From Bacteriovorax stolpii (lineage in GTDB: Bacteria > Bdellovibrionota > UBA2428): DNA of 64,000 nt. Position 1 is the stretch's first letter, and the number at the start of each line of letters is the position of its first letter. A model generated the notes under the pieces. That model was not told where the DNA came from, searched no databases, and saw only the letters and a program-made list of their open reading frames with translations. Both the position numbers and the translations under genes were made by a program. Shown here piece by piece: positions 24,818 to 34,811 of the stretch. Location: contig CAMCVE010000002.1 of NCBI GenBank assembly GCA_945881775.1, positions 50,001 to 114,000 on the forward strand, read 5' to 3'.

Positions 24818-27800
24818 TTGACCTTGAGCTCACCCAGTTTCACGCTGGCCACTTTGGAGACGCCGGGTTGTTCCATCGTGACGCCAAAGAGCGCGTCGGC
24901 ATGGTCCATGGTCTGCTTGTGGTGCGTGATCATGATGATCTGCGAGGTGTCGGACATGTTGCGGATCTGCTTGTTGAAGCGACCCACGTTCGCGTCGTCG
25001 AGAGGCGCATCGACTTCGTCGAGTACGCAGAAGGGGCTCGGCTTGATGCTGAAGATGCCGAAGATGAGCGACACGGCCGTAAGAGCCTTCTCGCCACCGG
25101 ACAGAAGCGTCACGCTTTGGAGCTTCTTGCCAGGAGGTTGAGCGACAATCTCGACGCCCGTTTCGAGCAAGTTGTCGGGATTGGTGAGCCTGAGCTCGCC
25201 CATCCCGCCGCCAAAGAGGACCGGGAAGGTCTTTTGGAAGGCTTGGTTGACGGCGACAAACGCCTCGCTGAAGCGCTCGCGCGATTCGCGGTCGATGCGC
25301 TCGATGGCGGCTTCAAGCTGTTTGATGCCGTCGAAGACGTCTTGGCGCTGAATGAAGAGGAACTCGTAGCGTTTGCTCTTCTCGTCGAATTCCTCGACGG
25401 CGACCATGTTGATCTTGCCAAGGTTTTCGATGCGGCGGCGCAGTTGTTCGGCGCGTTCGCGGGCCGTCTCGGGGTTGGCCATCTCTTCGGTGTCCAGAGG
25501 GGTGGACATTTCTGAGAGTTGCTCGGGCGTGAGCTGTTCGATGACAATATTGTATTGCTCGATGAGCTTTTGCGAGAGGTTCTTGAGCTCGACATCGTGG
25601 ATGGCGAGTTGCTGTTGGAAGTCGCGGATGTCGCTGACGATGCGCTGGTTCTCGCGGTTCTTGGTGTCGAAATGGTTTTCGATCTCTTTGAGAGAGACCT
25701 TACCAGTTTGGACGCGCTCGAGGAGGTCGAGTTCGATTCCTTGGGCGCTCTCAAAGGCAGCTTGGCCGATGGAAATTTCTTCAAGGCGTTTTTCGATCTC
25801 AGCGACGCAATTGCGAATGTCTTGTTCGAGCTCGACGAGGCGGTTCTCGATTTGGAGCTTACGGGCGCTTGAAGAAGACTTCTCTTGCTCCAGGGTAGCG
25901 CGACGGGTCTCGGTGAGGCCGAGTTCGCGCTCCATCTGGCGGTGCTGAGCTTGGAGCTCGGAGTGAGCTGACTCATGAGTGCGTTGTTCCTCGAGGCGGG
26001 CTTCGAGCTGAGACTGAATCTCGGTGACACTCGAGTCAGCGAGCTGACGTTCGTCGTCGGTGCCCTCGAGATCTTGGACGAGTTGCTCAATACGGGTCGA
26101 GACCTCGGCCATCTCGAGGTCGGCGCGTGTGAGGTCGGCGCCGAGGAGGCTGGTCTTTTCTTGGAGACGAGCCAGTGAGGCTTCGTCTTGGCGCAAGAGG
26201 TGCGAGAGGTTCTCGACGTCGGGATTGAGGGCCGCAAGCCGCGCTGTGAGTTCGCGGAACTGCGTTTTGGCTTGGTTGTAGGAGTGCATGCAGTCATCAA
26301 GCATGGCCTGAGCTGCGGCGAATTCGCTCTCGAGCAATGCGCTCTGCTGACGGAGCTCTTTGATCTCGCGTTTGCGGTGGACGAGGCTGGTGCTGGCCGT
26401 GGCGTCGCCACTCTCAAGTGCCGCGACGTCGAGGAAGCCCTCTTTCCAAAGAATATCGCCCTCGAGAGAGACGAGATTCATGGGCAAGGCTTCGAGATCG
26501 AATGCGATCTCTTGGAAAGCTTTGCGGTCGCGGACGATCCAAAAATCTTCCAGAAGACAAAGCCAGGGGGCATCGCTCGAAACTTCTTCGCTCACGAGGA
26601 CGTCGCGCATTGGGCCGATGACGTCGCTGCGTGAAAGCAGGTAATCGCGCACGGATTGGAGCTTGGGAAGCTTTTGGGTTTCAAAAACAGGAGTCTCAGA
26701 CGCAATGAGAGCGTCGGGTCCGGGAACTTCAGAGAAGCTCGGCAAGATGCCAAAAGGTGTCGAGGCAAAGGAAGCGCCTGAGGGATCCTTGTCACCAAAG
26801 TCATCCGCAAACTGAGTGGAGGTCCAGAAAGCACTCGCAGCAGAGGGTACCGTTTCAGCTGACTCGGGAACGGCCATGAAGACGTTTTCAAGGGAGTTTG
26901 AGTCCGAGTTTGTCTGTGAATTCTGGACGCTGAGACCAGGAATCCAGAAACGAGATTTCTGATTCTTGGATTCAGAGTCTGAGGTGTTGGCGAGGAAATG
27001 TTGGAGATCTTCGATCTCCGTGAAGCTCGAAGCAGCAACACGTTGGAGGTTTTGTCCAAGAGCGGCTTCAACAGCTTTTTCAAAAGTGCCGGGGACCTTC
27101 ACGGAATCGAGCAGGAGGCTTTCCTCGAGGCCCTTTTCGCGCAGGTGGAGAGCGAGTGTCTTAGAGGAGGCGTCGATGCCTTCTAGATTTTGATCGAGGG
27201 CTTCGAGCTGCTCTTTGCGGACGCGAACAACGGTGAGTTCTTCGCGGGTCTTGTCGCGGATCTGTGAAAGCTCGGTGCGGTTTGTTTCGAGGCGAAGGAG
27301 TTCGGCATCGACTTCGTTCTTAGAGGCTTCCAGATCTTTGCGAGTTCCGAAGGCTTCTTCAAGGGCGGAGAGCGTGCTACGGCGCGTGTCTTCTTTGGAT
27401 TCGATTTCTTGGGCGACGGACTCAAGCTGAGTCTCAAGCGAGCCTTTGCGGCTTGCAAGCTGCGCGAGCGACTTCTGCAAACCTTGGATCTCTTGTGTGA
27501 GTCGGGTTTGTTTGAGCTCGATGTCGTGGAGCGAGCGACGAGCCGTACCCAGTTGGGCGCGGTACTGCTCCGAACCTTCTTTGATGTCCTGGAGCTGAGC
27601 GATGGAGGCTTCGAGGCGTGCGAGGGTCTCTTCAGACTGAGCGCTCAAGGCTTCGATCTGAGTGAGGGCCTGTGAGAGTTCGAGCTCGAGAGCGCTCTCG
27701 CGTGCTTGGAGGGCGCCCAAGGTGACTTCGTGTCCATCGACTTGTTCGCGGAGAGAATCTTTGCGCGTGTTGAGCGAGCCCATGCGGCCTTCGAGCTCTT

Positions 27801-28710
27801 TGAGTTGGACTTCGGCATTGCGAGTGGTTTGCCTTGCGGTGCCGAGTTCTTCTTCGATTTGGATGAGGCCCAGTTCGGATTCTTCAAGTTGGATCTTGAG
27901 GGTCTCGAGTTGGACTTCGTTGTCGGAGACTTGGAAGCGAAGTTTCTCGACGACCTGGGCGGCTTCGAGTTTGTCGCCGGTGCGCGACAACCATTCGCGT
28001 GATACGAGACGAAGCTCAAGAGATTTGAGCTCTTCGGAGTAGCTGCGGAATTTTTCGGCTTTGGTGGCTTGTGCCTTTAGGGTGGCGAGCGACTTCTTGA
28101 GATCTTTGAGGATGTCGTCGATACGGTCGAGGTTGGTGCGGGAGTTGGCGAGCTTGCGCTCGGTTTCTGCCTTGCGGGCCTTGAACTTCATGATGCCGGC
28201 AACTTCTTCGATGACGGCACGACGCTCTTCGGGTTTTTGGGTGACGAGCCGCGAGATCGCGCCTTGTTCGATGATGGAGTAGGCCTTGGCACCGAGACCC
28301 GTGTCCATGAAGAATTCTTGGATGTCGCGGAGGCGGCAAGGAACGCGGTTGATGAGGTATTCAGTCTCGCCCGAGCGGTAATAGCGGCGAGTGATTTGGA
28401 TTTCGTTGGAGGCTTGGAACTGGGCAGGAAGCTCGGGGTCGTTTGCGGGGTCGCGCTCCAGGACGAGGGAGACTTCGGCGAGGTCCAGCGGCGCATGATC
28501 GCGCGAGCCCGAGAAAATAACGTCGGACATGTGCGTTCCGCGAAGGTGTTTGGCGGACATGTCGCCCATGACCCAGTAGAGCGCGTCGATGACGTTGGAC
28601 TTGCCGCAACCGTTGGAACCTACGATGGCCGTGATCGGCTGGTCGAAGGCGATAATGGTTTTGTCTTTAAACGATTTGAACCCAAAGAGTTCGAGGCGAA
28701 GAATCTTCAC
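24814..28710 (-). CDS. smc: Chromosome segregation ATPase SMC
   Basis: This 1298-residue SMC protein forms the ring-shaped condensin that compacts and segregates chromosomes. Walker A is GSNGCGKSNVIDALYWVMG (about 32-50), the ABC signature is LLSGGEKALTAVSL (near 1205) and Walker B VLDEVDAPLDDAN is close to the C terminus. Two long coiled coils flank a hinge that starts about residue 538. Bacterial SMC is usually about 1150-1200 residues; the extra length lies mainly in the hinge, where about 70 Ser/Asp/Pro-rich residues (about 570-640) interrupt it. The upstream gap holds a possible promoter but nothing conclusive. Confidence 0.95.
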   Translation of the reverse strand: MKILRLELFGFKSFKDKTIIAFDQPITAIVGSNGCGKSNVIDALYWVMGDMSAKHLRGTHMSDVIFSGSRDHAPLDLAEVSLVLERDPANDPELPAQFQASNEIQITRRYYRSGETEYLINRVPCRLRDIQEFFMDTGLGAKAYSIIEQGAISRLVTQKPEERRAVIEEVAGIMKFKARKAETERKLANSRTNLDRIDDILKDLKKSLATLKAQATKAEKFRSYSEELKSLELRLVSREWLSRTGDKLEAAQVVEKLRFQVSDNEVQLETLKIQLEESELGLIQIEEELGTARQTTRNAEVQLKELEGRMGSLNTRKDSLREQVDGHEVTLGALQARESALELELSQALTQIEALSAQSEETLARLEASIAQLQDIKEGSEQYRAQLGTARRSLHDIELKQTRLTQEIQGLQKSLAQLASRKGSLETQLESVAQEIESKEDTRRSTLSALEEAFGTRKDLEASKNEVDAELLRLETNRTELSQIRDKTREELTVVRVRKEQLEALDQNLEGIDASSKTLALHLREKGLEESLLLDSVKVPGTFEKAVEAALGQNLQRVAASSFTEIEDLQHFLANTSDSESKNQKSRFWIPGLSVQNSQTNSDSNSLENVFMAVPESAETVPSAASAFWTSTQFADDFGDKDPSGASFASTPFGILPSFSEVPGPDALIASETPVFETQKLPKLQSVRDYLLSRSDVIGPMRDVLVSEEVSSDAPWLCLLEDFWIVRDRKAFQEIAFDLEALPMNLVSLEGDILWKEGFLDVAALESGDATASTSLVHRKREIKELRQQSALLESEFAAAQAMLDDCMHSYNQAKTQFRELTARLAALNPDVENLSHLLRQDEASLARLQEKTSLLGADLTRADLEMAEVSTRIEQLVQDLEGTDDERQLADSSVTEIQSQLEARLEEQRTHESAHSELQAQHRQMERELGLTETRRATLEQEKSSSSARKLQIENRLVELEQDIRNCVAEIEKRLEEISIGQAAFESAQGIELDLLERVQTGKVSLKEIENHFDTKNRENQRIVSDIRDFQQQLAIHDVELKNLSQKLIEQYNIVIEQLTPEQLSEMSTPLDTEEMANPETARERAEQLRRRIENLGKINMVAVEEFDEKSKRYEFLFIQRQDVFDGIKQLEAAIERIDRESRERFSEAFVAVNQAFQKTFPVLFGGGMGELRLTNPDNLLETGVEIVAQPPGKKLQSVTLLSGGEKALTAVSLIFGIFSIKPSPFCVLDEVDAPLDDANVGRFNKQIRNMSDTSQIIMITHHKQTMDHADALFGVTMEQPGVSKVASVKLGELKVK

Positions 28711-28826
28711 AGCTTTAGTACCCTTCCATCCCTAAATTCCCCCAAAAAAGCGAAGCTAGGCCAAATGAAGCGGCTTGTAAACCCCAATCGACTCAAGGAC
28801 TTAAGGCGGAAAATGCTGGAATCAAA

Positions 28827-28856
28827 GGGGTGCGAGGATTTTCATCCCCTCGCCCC
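28827..28856 (-). terminator. Possible weak terminator after ppdK
   Basis: A GC-rich inverted repeat (GGGG T GCGAGG with CCTCGC CCC) lies about 90 bases past the ppdK stop. On the minus strand the hairpin is followed only by CTTTGATT, so it has a weak T tract. It may stabilise or end the ppdK transcript before smc begins. Confidence 0.3.
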
Positions 28857-28946
28857 GCCAGATTTTTCCCGGACGTTTATGAATTTCGATATCCATCGCG
28901 GCTTGGCTTCGCGACGAGATCCGAGGCTTTTTCTAGCGTGCTGTGT

Positions 28947-31670
28947 TCAGTTCCTATTGCTTCTTAGCTGCGCTTGCGCGGAGGCGAGTCGCGCCGTGGG
29001 CACGCGGTACGGAGAACACGAAACATAGTCGAGACCTGCGTTGTGGAAGAACTCGATCGAGCGTGGGTCGCCCCCGTGTTCGCCGCAGACTCCAGTTTTG
29101 AGGTCGGGCTTGGTCTTGCGGCCTCTCTCGACACCCATGCGAACAAGTTGACCCACACCGGCTTGGTCGAGGCTTGAGAAGGGATCTTCGGGGAGAAGTC
29201 CGAGGTCGACGTACTCGGGCAGGAAGCGATTTGAGTCGTCGCGCGAGATTCCCAGCGTCATCTGAGTGAGGTCGTTGGTTCCGAAGGAGAAGAAGTCCGC
29301 TTCAGTGGCAATCACGTCGGCAAGGAGCGCTGCGCGAGGGATCTCGATCATGGTGCCGATGAGGACTTGTTTGCCGAGTCCTGCTTTGTCGAGAATTCCG
29401 TGAACGAGTTTTTCGATGCGGTCGCGGATCATGCGAAGCTCTTTCACTTCCATCACGAGAGGAATCATGATCTCAGCCTGCACCGGTTCGCGGGTGCTCT
29501 TGGTGGCTTCGATCATAGCTTCGGCGATGGCGCGGGCTTGCATGTCGTAAATCTCAGGAAAGGAAACGCCCAGGCGGCAGCCCCGATGGCCAAGCATGGG
29601 GTTGTGTTCGTGGAGGCTCTTGGTTTTGTTGTCGAGTCGATCGAAGCTCACACCGAGTTTGAGGGCAAGGGCTTCGATCTCAGTTGTCGAGTGAGGCAGG
29701 AACTCGTGGAGTGGGGGGTCTAGCAATCGAATCGTGACGGGAAGCCCTTTCATCTCGCGGAAGATGCCGGTGAAGTCACCTCGCTGCATGGGCAAGATGC
29801 TCTCGAGCGCGCGTTCGCGTTCTTCCTGCGTTTCGGCGAGGATCATGGAGCGGACGGCATCGATGCGGTCTGCCTCGAAGAACATGTGTTCTGTGCGGCA
29901 AAGTCCGATGCCCTCGGCGCCGAACTGTCGTGCGATACGAGCATCATGAGGCGTATCGGCGTTGGCGCGCACTTTGAGCTTGCGAAGTTCATCGGCCCAG
30001 CCCATGAGAATCTCAAAGTCTTTGTTGAGTTCAGAGGTAACGGTGGGGATCACGCCCAGGAAAACTTCGCCTGAGTTGGCGTCGAGAGTGATTTGATCGC
30101 CTTCTTTGACAATGATCTTTTCTTTGCCGCTACGAATCTCAAAAAGCTTGTCCTTGTAGCGGATGTGCAGATCCGAACAACCAACGACGCAGCTCTTGCC
30201 CATGCCACGAGCGACAACCGCAGCGTGCGAGGTCATGCCTCCTAGCGCAGTGAGAATACCGGCGGAGGCATCCATGCCCTGGATATCTTCAGGGGAAGTT
30301 TCGTGTCGTACGAGGATGGCCTTTTCGCCAGCCGCTTTGAAAGCTTCAGCCTGGGCCGTACCAAACGCGACGCGGCCTGAGACGGCACCCGGAGAAGCGG
30401 GGAGGCCCTTGGTGATCGGAGTGCCCTTTTTCTTGGGGTCGAGTCGTGGGTGCAGCAGCTGATCGAGAGAGTAGGGATTGATGCGAAGGATGGCTTCGTC
30501 TTTTGAAATGAGTTGCTCTGCGACCATGTCGACGGCGATGCGCACGGCTGCCTGAGTTGTGCGCTTGCCGTTGCGTGTTTGGAGCATGAAGAGGCGACCT
30601 TTTTCAATGGTGAATTCGAGGTCTTGCATATCACGGTAATGCTTCTCGAGGAGCTCTTGGTACTTGAGAAACTCTTTATAGACAGCAGGCATCTTTTCTT
30701 CGAGTGCGACCGCTTTGACGCCGTCGTTCATGCGCTTCTTCTGGTCGAGGCTCATGGGCTGTGGTGTGCGGATTCCTGCCACGACGTCTTCGCCTTGGGC
30801 GTTGGTGAGATACTCGCCAAAGAGTCGGCGCTCGCCACTCGAGGGGTCGCGTGTGAAGGCCACGCCTGTGGCGGAGTCCTCACCCATGTTTCCGAAAACC
30901 ATGGCTTGGATATTGACGGCGGTTCCCCAATCGCTGGGGATGTTTTCCATTTTACGATAGTGAATAGCGCGGTCGCTGTTCCATGAGCGGAAGACGGCTC
31001 CGACGGCACCCCAAAGTTGCTCTTTGGGATCTTGCGGAAAGGCTTGGCTCGTTTCTTCGAGAACCTTGCGCTTGTACTTGCCGACGAGTTCTTTGAGGTC
31101 GTCGGCCGTGAGGTCCTCGTCGCGATGCTTGCCACGCGCGGATTTCATGTCTTCCAGAAGGAACTCGAACTGCGAGACGTGCACGTTCAAGACAACGTCC
31201 GAGTACATTTGAATAAAACGACGGTAACAGTCCCAAGCAAAACGAGGGTTTTCAGAATTCTTTGCGAGACCTACGACGGATTCGTCATTGAGGCCGAGGT
31301 TGAGAATGGTGTCCATCATTCCCGGCATGCTGGCTCGTGCGCCGGAGCGGACACTCACAAGCAAAGGCTTGTCGGAAGAGCCAAATTTGCAACCTAAAAC
31401 TTCTTCGAGCGTGGCGAGCCTAGCGAAGGTTTCTTTGTCGAGACCGTCAGGGAACTTCTCGCCTGATTTGTAGTAACTGAGACAGGCCTCGGTGCTCAGC
31501 GTGAATCCCGGAGGCACAGGAAGTCCGAGTCGCGCCATTTCTGCGAGGTTGGCACCCTTGCCGCCCAGGAGGGCTTTCATATCGGCTTTGCCTTCTGTGA
31601 GATTTTCGCCTGTGGCGCGCGAACCAAAGAAGTAAGTGAATTTGGTGGAAGAGGAATTTTCGGCCGACAT
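28947..31670 (-). CDS. ppdK: Pyruvate, phosphate dikinase
   Basis: This 907-residue enzyme interconverts pyruvate, ATP and phosphate with PEP, AMP and pyrophosphate. The N-terminal nucleotide-binding domain starts with GGKGANLAEMARLGLPVPPGF, the central domain carries the phosphorylated His in GGMTSHAAVVARGMG, and the C-terminal PEP/pyruvate barrel includes GLCRTEHMFF, LGHRGCRLGV and GVCGEHGGDPRSI with the catalytic Cys. Length and order are normal. It probably works in gluconeogenesis or a pyrophosphate-linked glycolysis. No companion regulatory protein (DUF299) is visible nearby. Confidence 0.96.
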   Translation of the reverse strand: MSAENSSSTKFTYFFGSRATGENLTEGKADMKALLGGKGANLAEMARLGLPVPPGFTLSTEACLSYYKSGEKFPDGLDKETFARLATLEEVLGCKFGSSDKPLLVSVRSGARASMPGMMDTILNLGLNDESVVGLAKNSENPRFAWDCYRRFIQMYSDVVLNVHVSQFEFLLEDMKSARGKHRDEDLTADDLKELVGKYKRKVLEETSQAFPQDPKEQLWGAVGAVFRSWNSDRAIHYRKMENIPSDWGTAVNIQAMVFGNMGEDSATGVAFTRDPSSGERRLFGEYLTNAQGEDVVAGIRTPQPMSLDQKKRMNDGVKAVALEEKMPAVYKEFLKYQELLEKHYRDMQDLEFTIEKGRLFMLQTRNGKRTTQAAVRIAVDMVAEQLISKDEAILRINPYSLDQLLHPRLDPKKKGTPITKGLPASPGAVSGRVAFGTAQAEAFKAAGEKAILVRHETSPEDIQGMDASAGILTALGGMTSHAAVVARGMGKSCVVGCSDLHIRYKDKLFEIRSGKEKIIVKEGDQITLDANSGEVFLGVIPTVTSELNKDFEILMGWADELRKLKVRANADTPHDARIARQFGAEGIGLCRTEHMFFEADRIDAVRSMILAETQEERERALESILPMQRGDFTGIFREMKGLPVTIRLLDPPLHEFLPHSTTEIEALALKLGVSFDRLDNKTKSLHEHNPMLGHRGCRLGVSFPEIYDMQARAIAEAMIEATKSTREPVQAEIMIPLVMEVKELRMIRDRIEKLVHGILDKAGLGKQVLIGTMIEIPRAALLADVIATEADFFSFGTNDLTQMTLGISRDDSNRFLPEYVDLGLLPEDPFSSLDQAGVGQLVRMGVERGRKTKPDLKTGVCGEHGGDPRSIEFFHNAGLDYVSCSPYRVPTARLASAQAQLRSNRN

Positions 31671-31727
31671 GGCCGGACTCTACGAATGGCCCCTTCTCTT
31701 GGCAAGGTGCCAAAGAGGGGTGTGTCG

Positions 31728-34700
31728 CTAAGCGTTAGGTTGTCGGGCGAGCTTTCGGTTGCGAACCCAGGTTTTGACCTGAACGTAACTCACAGGCACC
31801 ACGATCAAGGTGAGGAAGGTGGAGAGCAGGAGCCCTCCGACGATGCCTACGGACATCGAACCCGTCGAAGCCGAATCCACTCCGATTCGGAGAGCGGGAG
31901 GGAGCGCAGCTGCAATGGCGGTGAAGGCTGTCATGAGAATGGGACGGAATCGGGTTTGACAGGCCGCCGTCATGGCGCGTGCGTAGCTGTGCTCCGAATG
32001 CTTTTGATCCTCGAACTCTTGGTTTGCGAACTCAACGAGCATGATCGAGTTCTTTTTGACGATACCCATGAGCAAGAGGAGCCCGATCATGGAAAAGAGA
32101 TTGAGACTTTCGCCCGCGATTTTGAGAGCGATAAATGCGCCGCCGAAACTAAACGGCAGCGCTAGAAGGATGAGGGCGGGATCGAGATAGGAGTTGTATT
32201 GGCTTGCGAGAACCATGTACGCAACCACGATCCCAAGGAGCATCGCAAAAATGAGGTCTCGAAAGGCCGTGTTGAGGCCTCCGCGAGATCCACCGGCGTC
32301 TGTGCGCACGTCAGCGGGCTTCAGAGATTCAAAAATCTTTTCGGCTTTGGCAAGACCGCGGTCCATGGCGACCCCTGTAGCGAGGTTGGCGTAAACCACA
32401 ATGTTGCGTTCGCGGTTCTCGCGGCTGATTGAAATAGGGGCTTCGCCGCGACGGACTTCAACAAGTTCTGAGAGCGGGATGAGTTGGGAGCGATTGTTGC
32501 GGACGTAGAGATTCTTGAAGTCTTCGGGGCGAAGGGGAACTTTGTCGGGCTCTGCCTGAAGAATCACATTCACTCGCCGACCACCGTCGTTGAACTTAAC
32601 AGGCTTCAGGCCTTGGTAGACGAAGCTTAGCGTCTCCGCCACGGTCGAGAGCGAGACGCCGCGAGCAAGAGCACGATCACGGTTGGGAACGATCTTGAAC
32701 TCAGGAGATCCATCCTCGTAGCCCGAGTCAACATCGACAAAGTCGGGATCCGCCGTGAGTGCAGTCTCGAGTTTTTTGGAGGTCGCTACGAGTGATTCCC
32801 AGTTCGAGCTTTTGAGATTCAGCTCGACCGGGTATCCGCGTCCGCCGCCAAAATTGCTCGAGCCATTTGAACGTAGCCTCACCGTGAGATCTTGGCCGAG
32901 TCCGCGCAGCTTCTTTCGAAGAGAGTCCATGATCTCGACATGTCCAAGTTTGCGGTCCTGTTTGGGAATGAGAGAAATGATGAGGTTGGCGGAGTTGACG
33001 CTGCCCCCGCCAAAGCCGCCGATGATCGTGTAAACGCGCGCGACACCTTCCTCAGTGAGGATGATTCTCTCGACGTCTTGCATGCGTCGTCCTGTTTCTC
33101 TGAGCGAAGTACCCAGCGGCAGCTCGGCGCGGGCACTGATGGCATCCATGTCGCTGTCAGGCGCCAGCTCTTTGGGGAGAGTCGTAACCACGGCAAACGA
33201 AGCTACACAGACGAATAGGAGGGTTCCATAAACCTTGAAGGGATGTTGGTAGAGGCCGGTGACGAGCCGAGCGTAAGTATCTGCTCCTCGGCTCACCCAT
33301 GAGCCAAATATTTTTGGAAGTCCTTTTATGGGTCCTGTGTCTTTGAAGTTTGCCAGTCGCATCGGGGTGAAGGTGAGTGCTTCAAGGGTGGAGACCGCAA
33401 CAGAAATAGAAAGTGCAACAGCAAACTGGGCGAGATACGCGCCGATGATGCCGGAGACGTAGACCACGGGAAGGAAGATGGCGATGACGGCAATCGAAGT
33501 GGCGAGTGCCGGACTTTGAACTTGCTCGGTGCCTTTCAGGGCTGCTGTTGCAGAATTTTTCGCGAAGCCGCGCCAGCGGAAAATGTTTTCTAGCACCATG
33601 ATCGCATCGTCCACGACGAGGCCGACTCCGAGAATGAGGGCGAGCATGGTGAAGCTATTGAGCGTGTATCCAAGCCAACTGAAGGCCAGAAAGGTGCCGA
33701 GTAAACTTGTGGGAATTGCGATGATGATGTTCATCGTCGAAGAAAGTGAACCTAGGAAGAGCCAGCATACGAAAGCCGTGAGAACCACAGAAAGGCACAG
33801 GGTGAAAATGAGTTCGAAAATTGAATGGCGAATCGCTTGGGTGGTGTCGAAGTTGACTTGCAGCTTGTAACCGGGTGGGAGTGAAATGCTATTGACGGTC
33901 GCGATCACGCGATCGGCAACGGCGACCGAGTTGGCACCGCGCTGTTTGGTGATACCGAGACCAATCGCTTCTTTACCTTCGCTTCGGGCAAAGCGTCGGA
34001 CATCTTCGAGGCCCGCTTCGACACGAGCGACCGAATTGAGCGGGATGCTGCGATAGAGGGGCTGACCTGATCGACGGGTGATGGGAATGTTCCCTAAAGT
34101 TTCGATGTCAGGAGCTTCGCCTTGGAAACGCAGAGCGATCTCATCTTTGTCTCGGGTGATGCGTCCTGCGGGAATCTCGACGTGTTCAGCCTTCAGAGTC
34201 GCAATAATGTCGTCGTGAGTGAGTTCAAAAGCTTCGAGCTTCGTCGGGTCGACCCAAATGCGAACTGCGGGATCGATGTAGCCCCCGAGTGTAACGTCTG
34301 AAACGCCTTCGATGGAGGTGAATCTGTCTTTCAGGCTATTGCGCGCAAAGAGCATCAGTTCGCGCTGGGAGACATCGCCCGAAAGAGCGATCCAAAGAAT
34401 GGGTTGGTCTTCGGGATTGGTCTTGCGAACCGAGGGCGCGTCGACGCCGTCGGGGAGCTGGCGGAAGGCCGCCTGCGCAGCGGACTGGACTTCTTGGAGC
34501 GCAAAATTGATATCCTTGTTGATTTCGAACTCGAGAGTCACACGCGAAGATCCGTAGCTGCTCGAGGAACTCATTTTTTGGACGCCTTCGACGGAAGAGA
34601 GAGCGCCTTCGAGAATCTCAGTGATGTCGCTTTCTACGAGCTCAGGTGCCGCTCCAGGATAGTCGACTGATACCGAAACATAAGGGTAGTCGACATCGGG

Positions 34701-34811
34701 CAGAAGGCTAATGCCGAGCTTTGAGAATGCGATGCCTCCAAAGAGAAAGATTGCAAGCGTCAGCATCCACGCAAAGACGGGGTTCTGGATCGACAGACGA
34801 GGTAGATTCAT
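31728..34811 (-). CDS. RND-family efflux transporter, HAE1/AcrB-like
   Basis: This 1027-residue inner-membrane proton-driven transporter is of the resistance-nodulation-division superfamily. The N terminus (MNLPRLSIQNPVFAWMLTLAI) precedes the first span, GLVVDDAIMVLENIFR is the helix-4 motif with its paired Asp and a conserved Glu, and GIVKKNSIMLVEFANQE lies in helix 10. Two large periplasmic loops are of normal size. The stop of the TolC gene overlaps its start by 4 bases. No membrane-fusion (adaptor) gene lies in the operon, which is unusual for drug-type RND pumps. Confidence 0.92.
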   Translation of the reverse strand: MNLPRLSIQNPVFAWMLTLAIFLFGGIAFSKLGISLLPDVDYPYVSVSVDYPGAAPELVESDITEILEGALSSVEGVQKMSSSSSYGSSRVTLEFEINKDINFALQEVQSAAQAAFRQLPDGVDAPSVRKTNPEDQPILWIALSGDVSQRELMLFARNSLKDRFTSIEGVSDVTLGGYIDPAVRIWVDPTKLEAFELTHDDIIATLKAEHVEIPAGRITRDKDEIALRFQGEAPDIETLGNIPITRRSGQPLYRSIPLNSVARVEAGLEDVRRFARSEGKEAIGLGITKQRGANSVAVADRVIATVNSISLPPGYKLQVNFDTTQAIRHSIFELIFTLCLSVVLTAFVCWLFLGSLSSTMNIIIAIPTSLLGTFLAFSWLGYTLNSFTMLALILGVGLVVDDAIMVLENIFRWRGFAKNSATAALKGTEQVQSPALATSIAVIAIFLPVVYVSGIIGAYLAQFAVALSISVAVSTLEALTFTPMRLANFKDTGPIKGLPKIFGSWVSRGADTYARLVTGLYQHPFKVYGTLLFVCVASFAVVTTLPKELAPDSDMDAISARAELPLGTSLRETGRRMQDVERIILTEEGVARVYTIIGGFGGGSVNSANLIISLIPKQDRKLGHVEIMDSLRKKLRGLGQDLTVRLRSNGSSNFGGGRGYPVELNLKSSNWESLVATSKKLETALTADPDFVDVDSGYEDGSPEFKIVPNRDRALARGVSLSTVAETLSFVYQGLKPVKFNDGGRRVNVILQAEPDKVPLRPEDFKNLYVRNNRSQLIPLSELVEVRRGEAPISISRENRERNIVVYANLATGVAMDRGLAKAEKIFESLKPADVRTDAGGSRGGLNTAFRDLIFAMLLGIVVAYMVLASQYNSYLDPALILLALPFSFGGAFIALKIAGESLNLFSMIGLLLLMGIVKKNSIMLVEFANQEFEDQKHSEHSYARAMTAACQTRFRPILMTAFTAIAAALPPALRIGVDSASTGSMSVGIVGGLLLSTFLTLIVVPVSYVQVKTWVRNRKLARQPNA

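Noticed and set aside
25110-26417. A 435-residue plus several other long frames within smc
   Set aside because: They are out-of-frame reads inside the strongly biased smc coding sequence, with Ser/Arg-rich content and no recognisable motifs.
28237-29028. A 263-residue plus-strand frame across the smc start and gap
   Set aside because: It overlaps the smc N terminus and the ppdK C terminus antisense, and shows no domain; the gap contains no other coding evidence.
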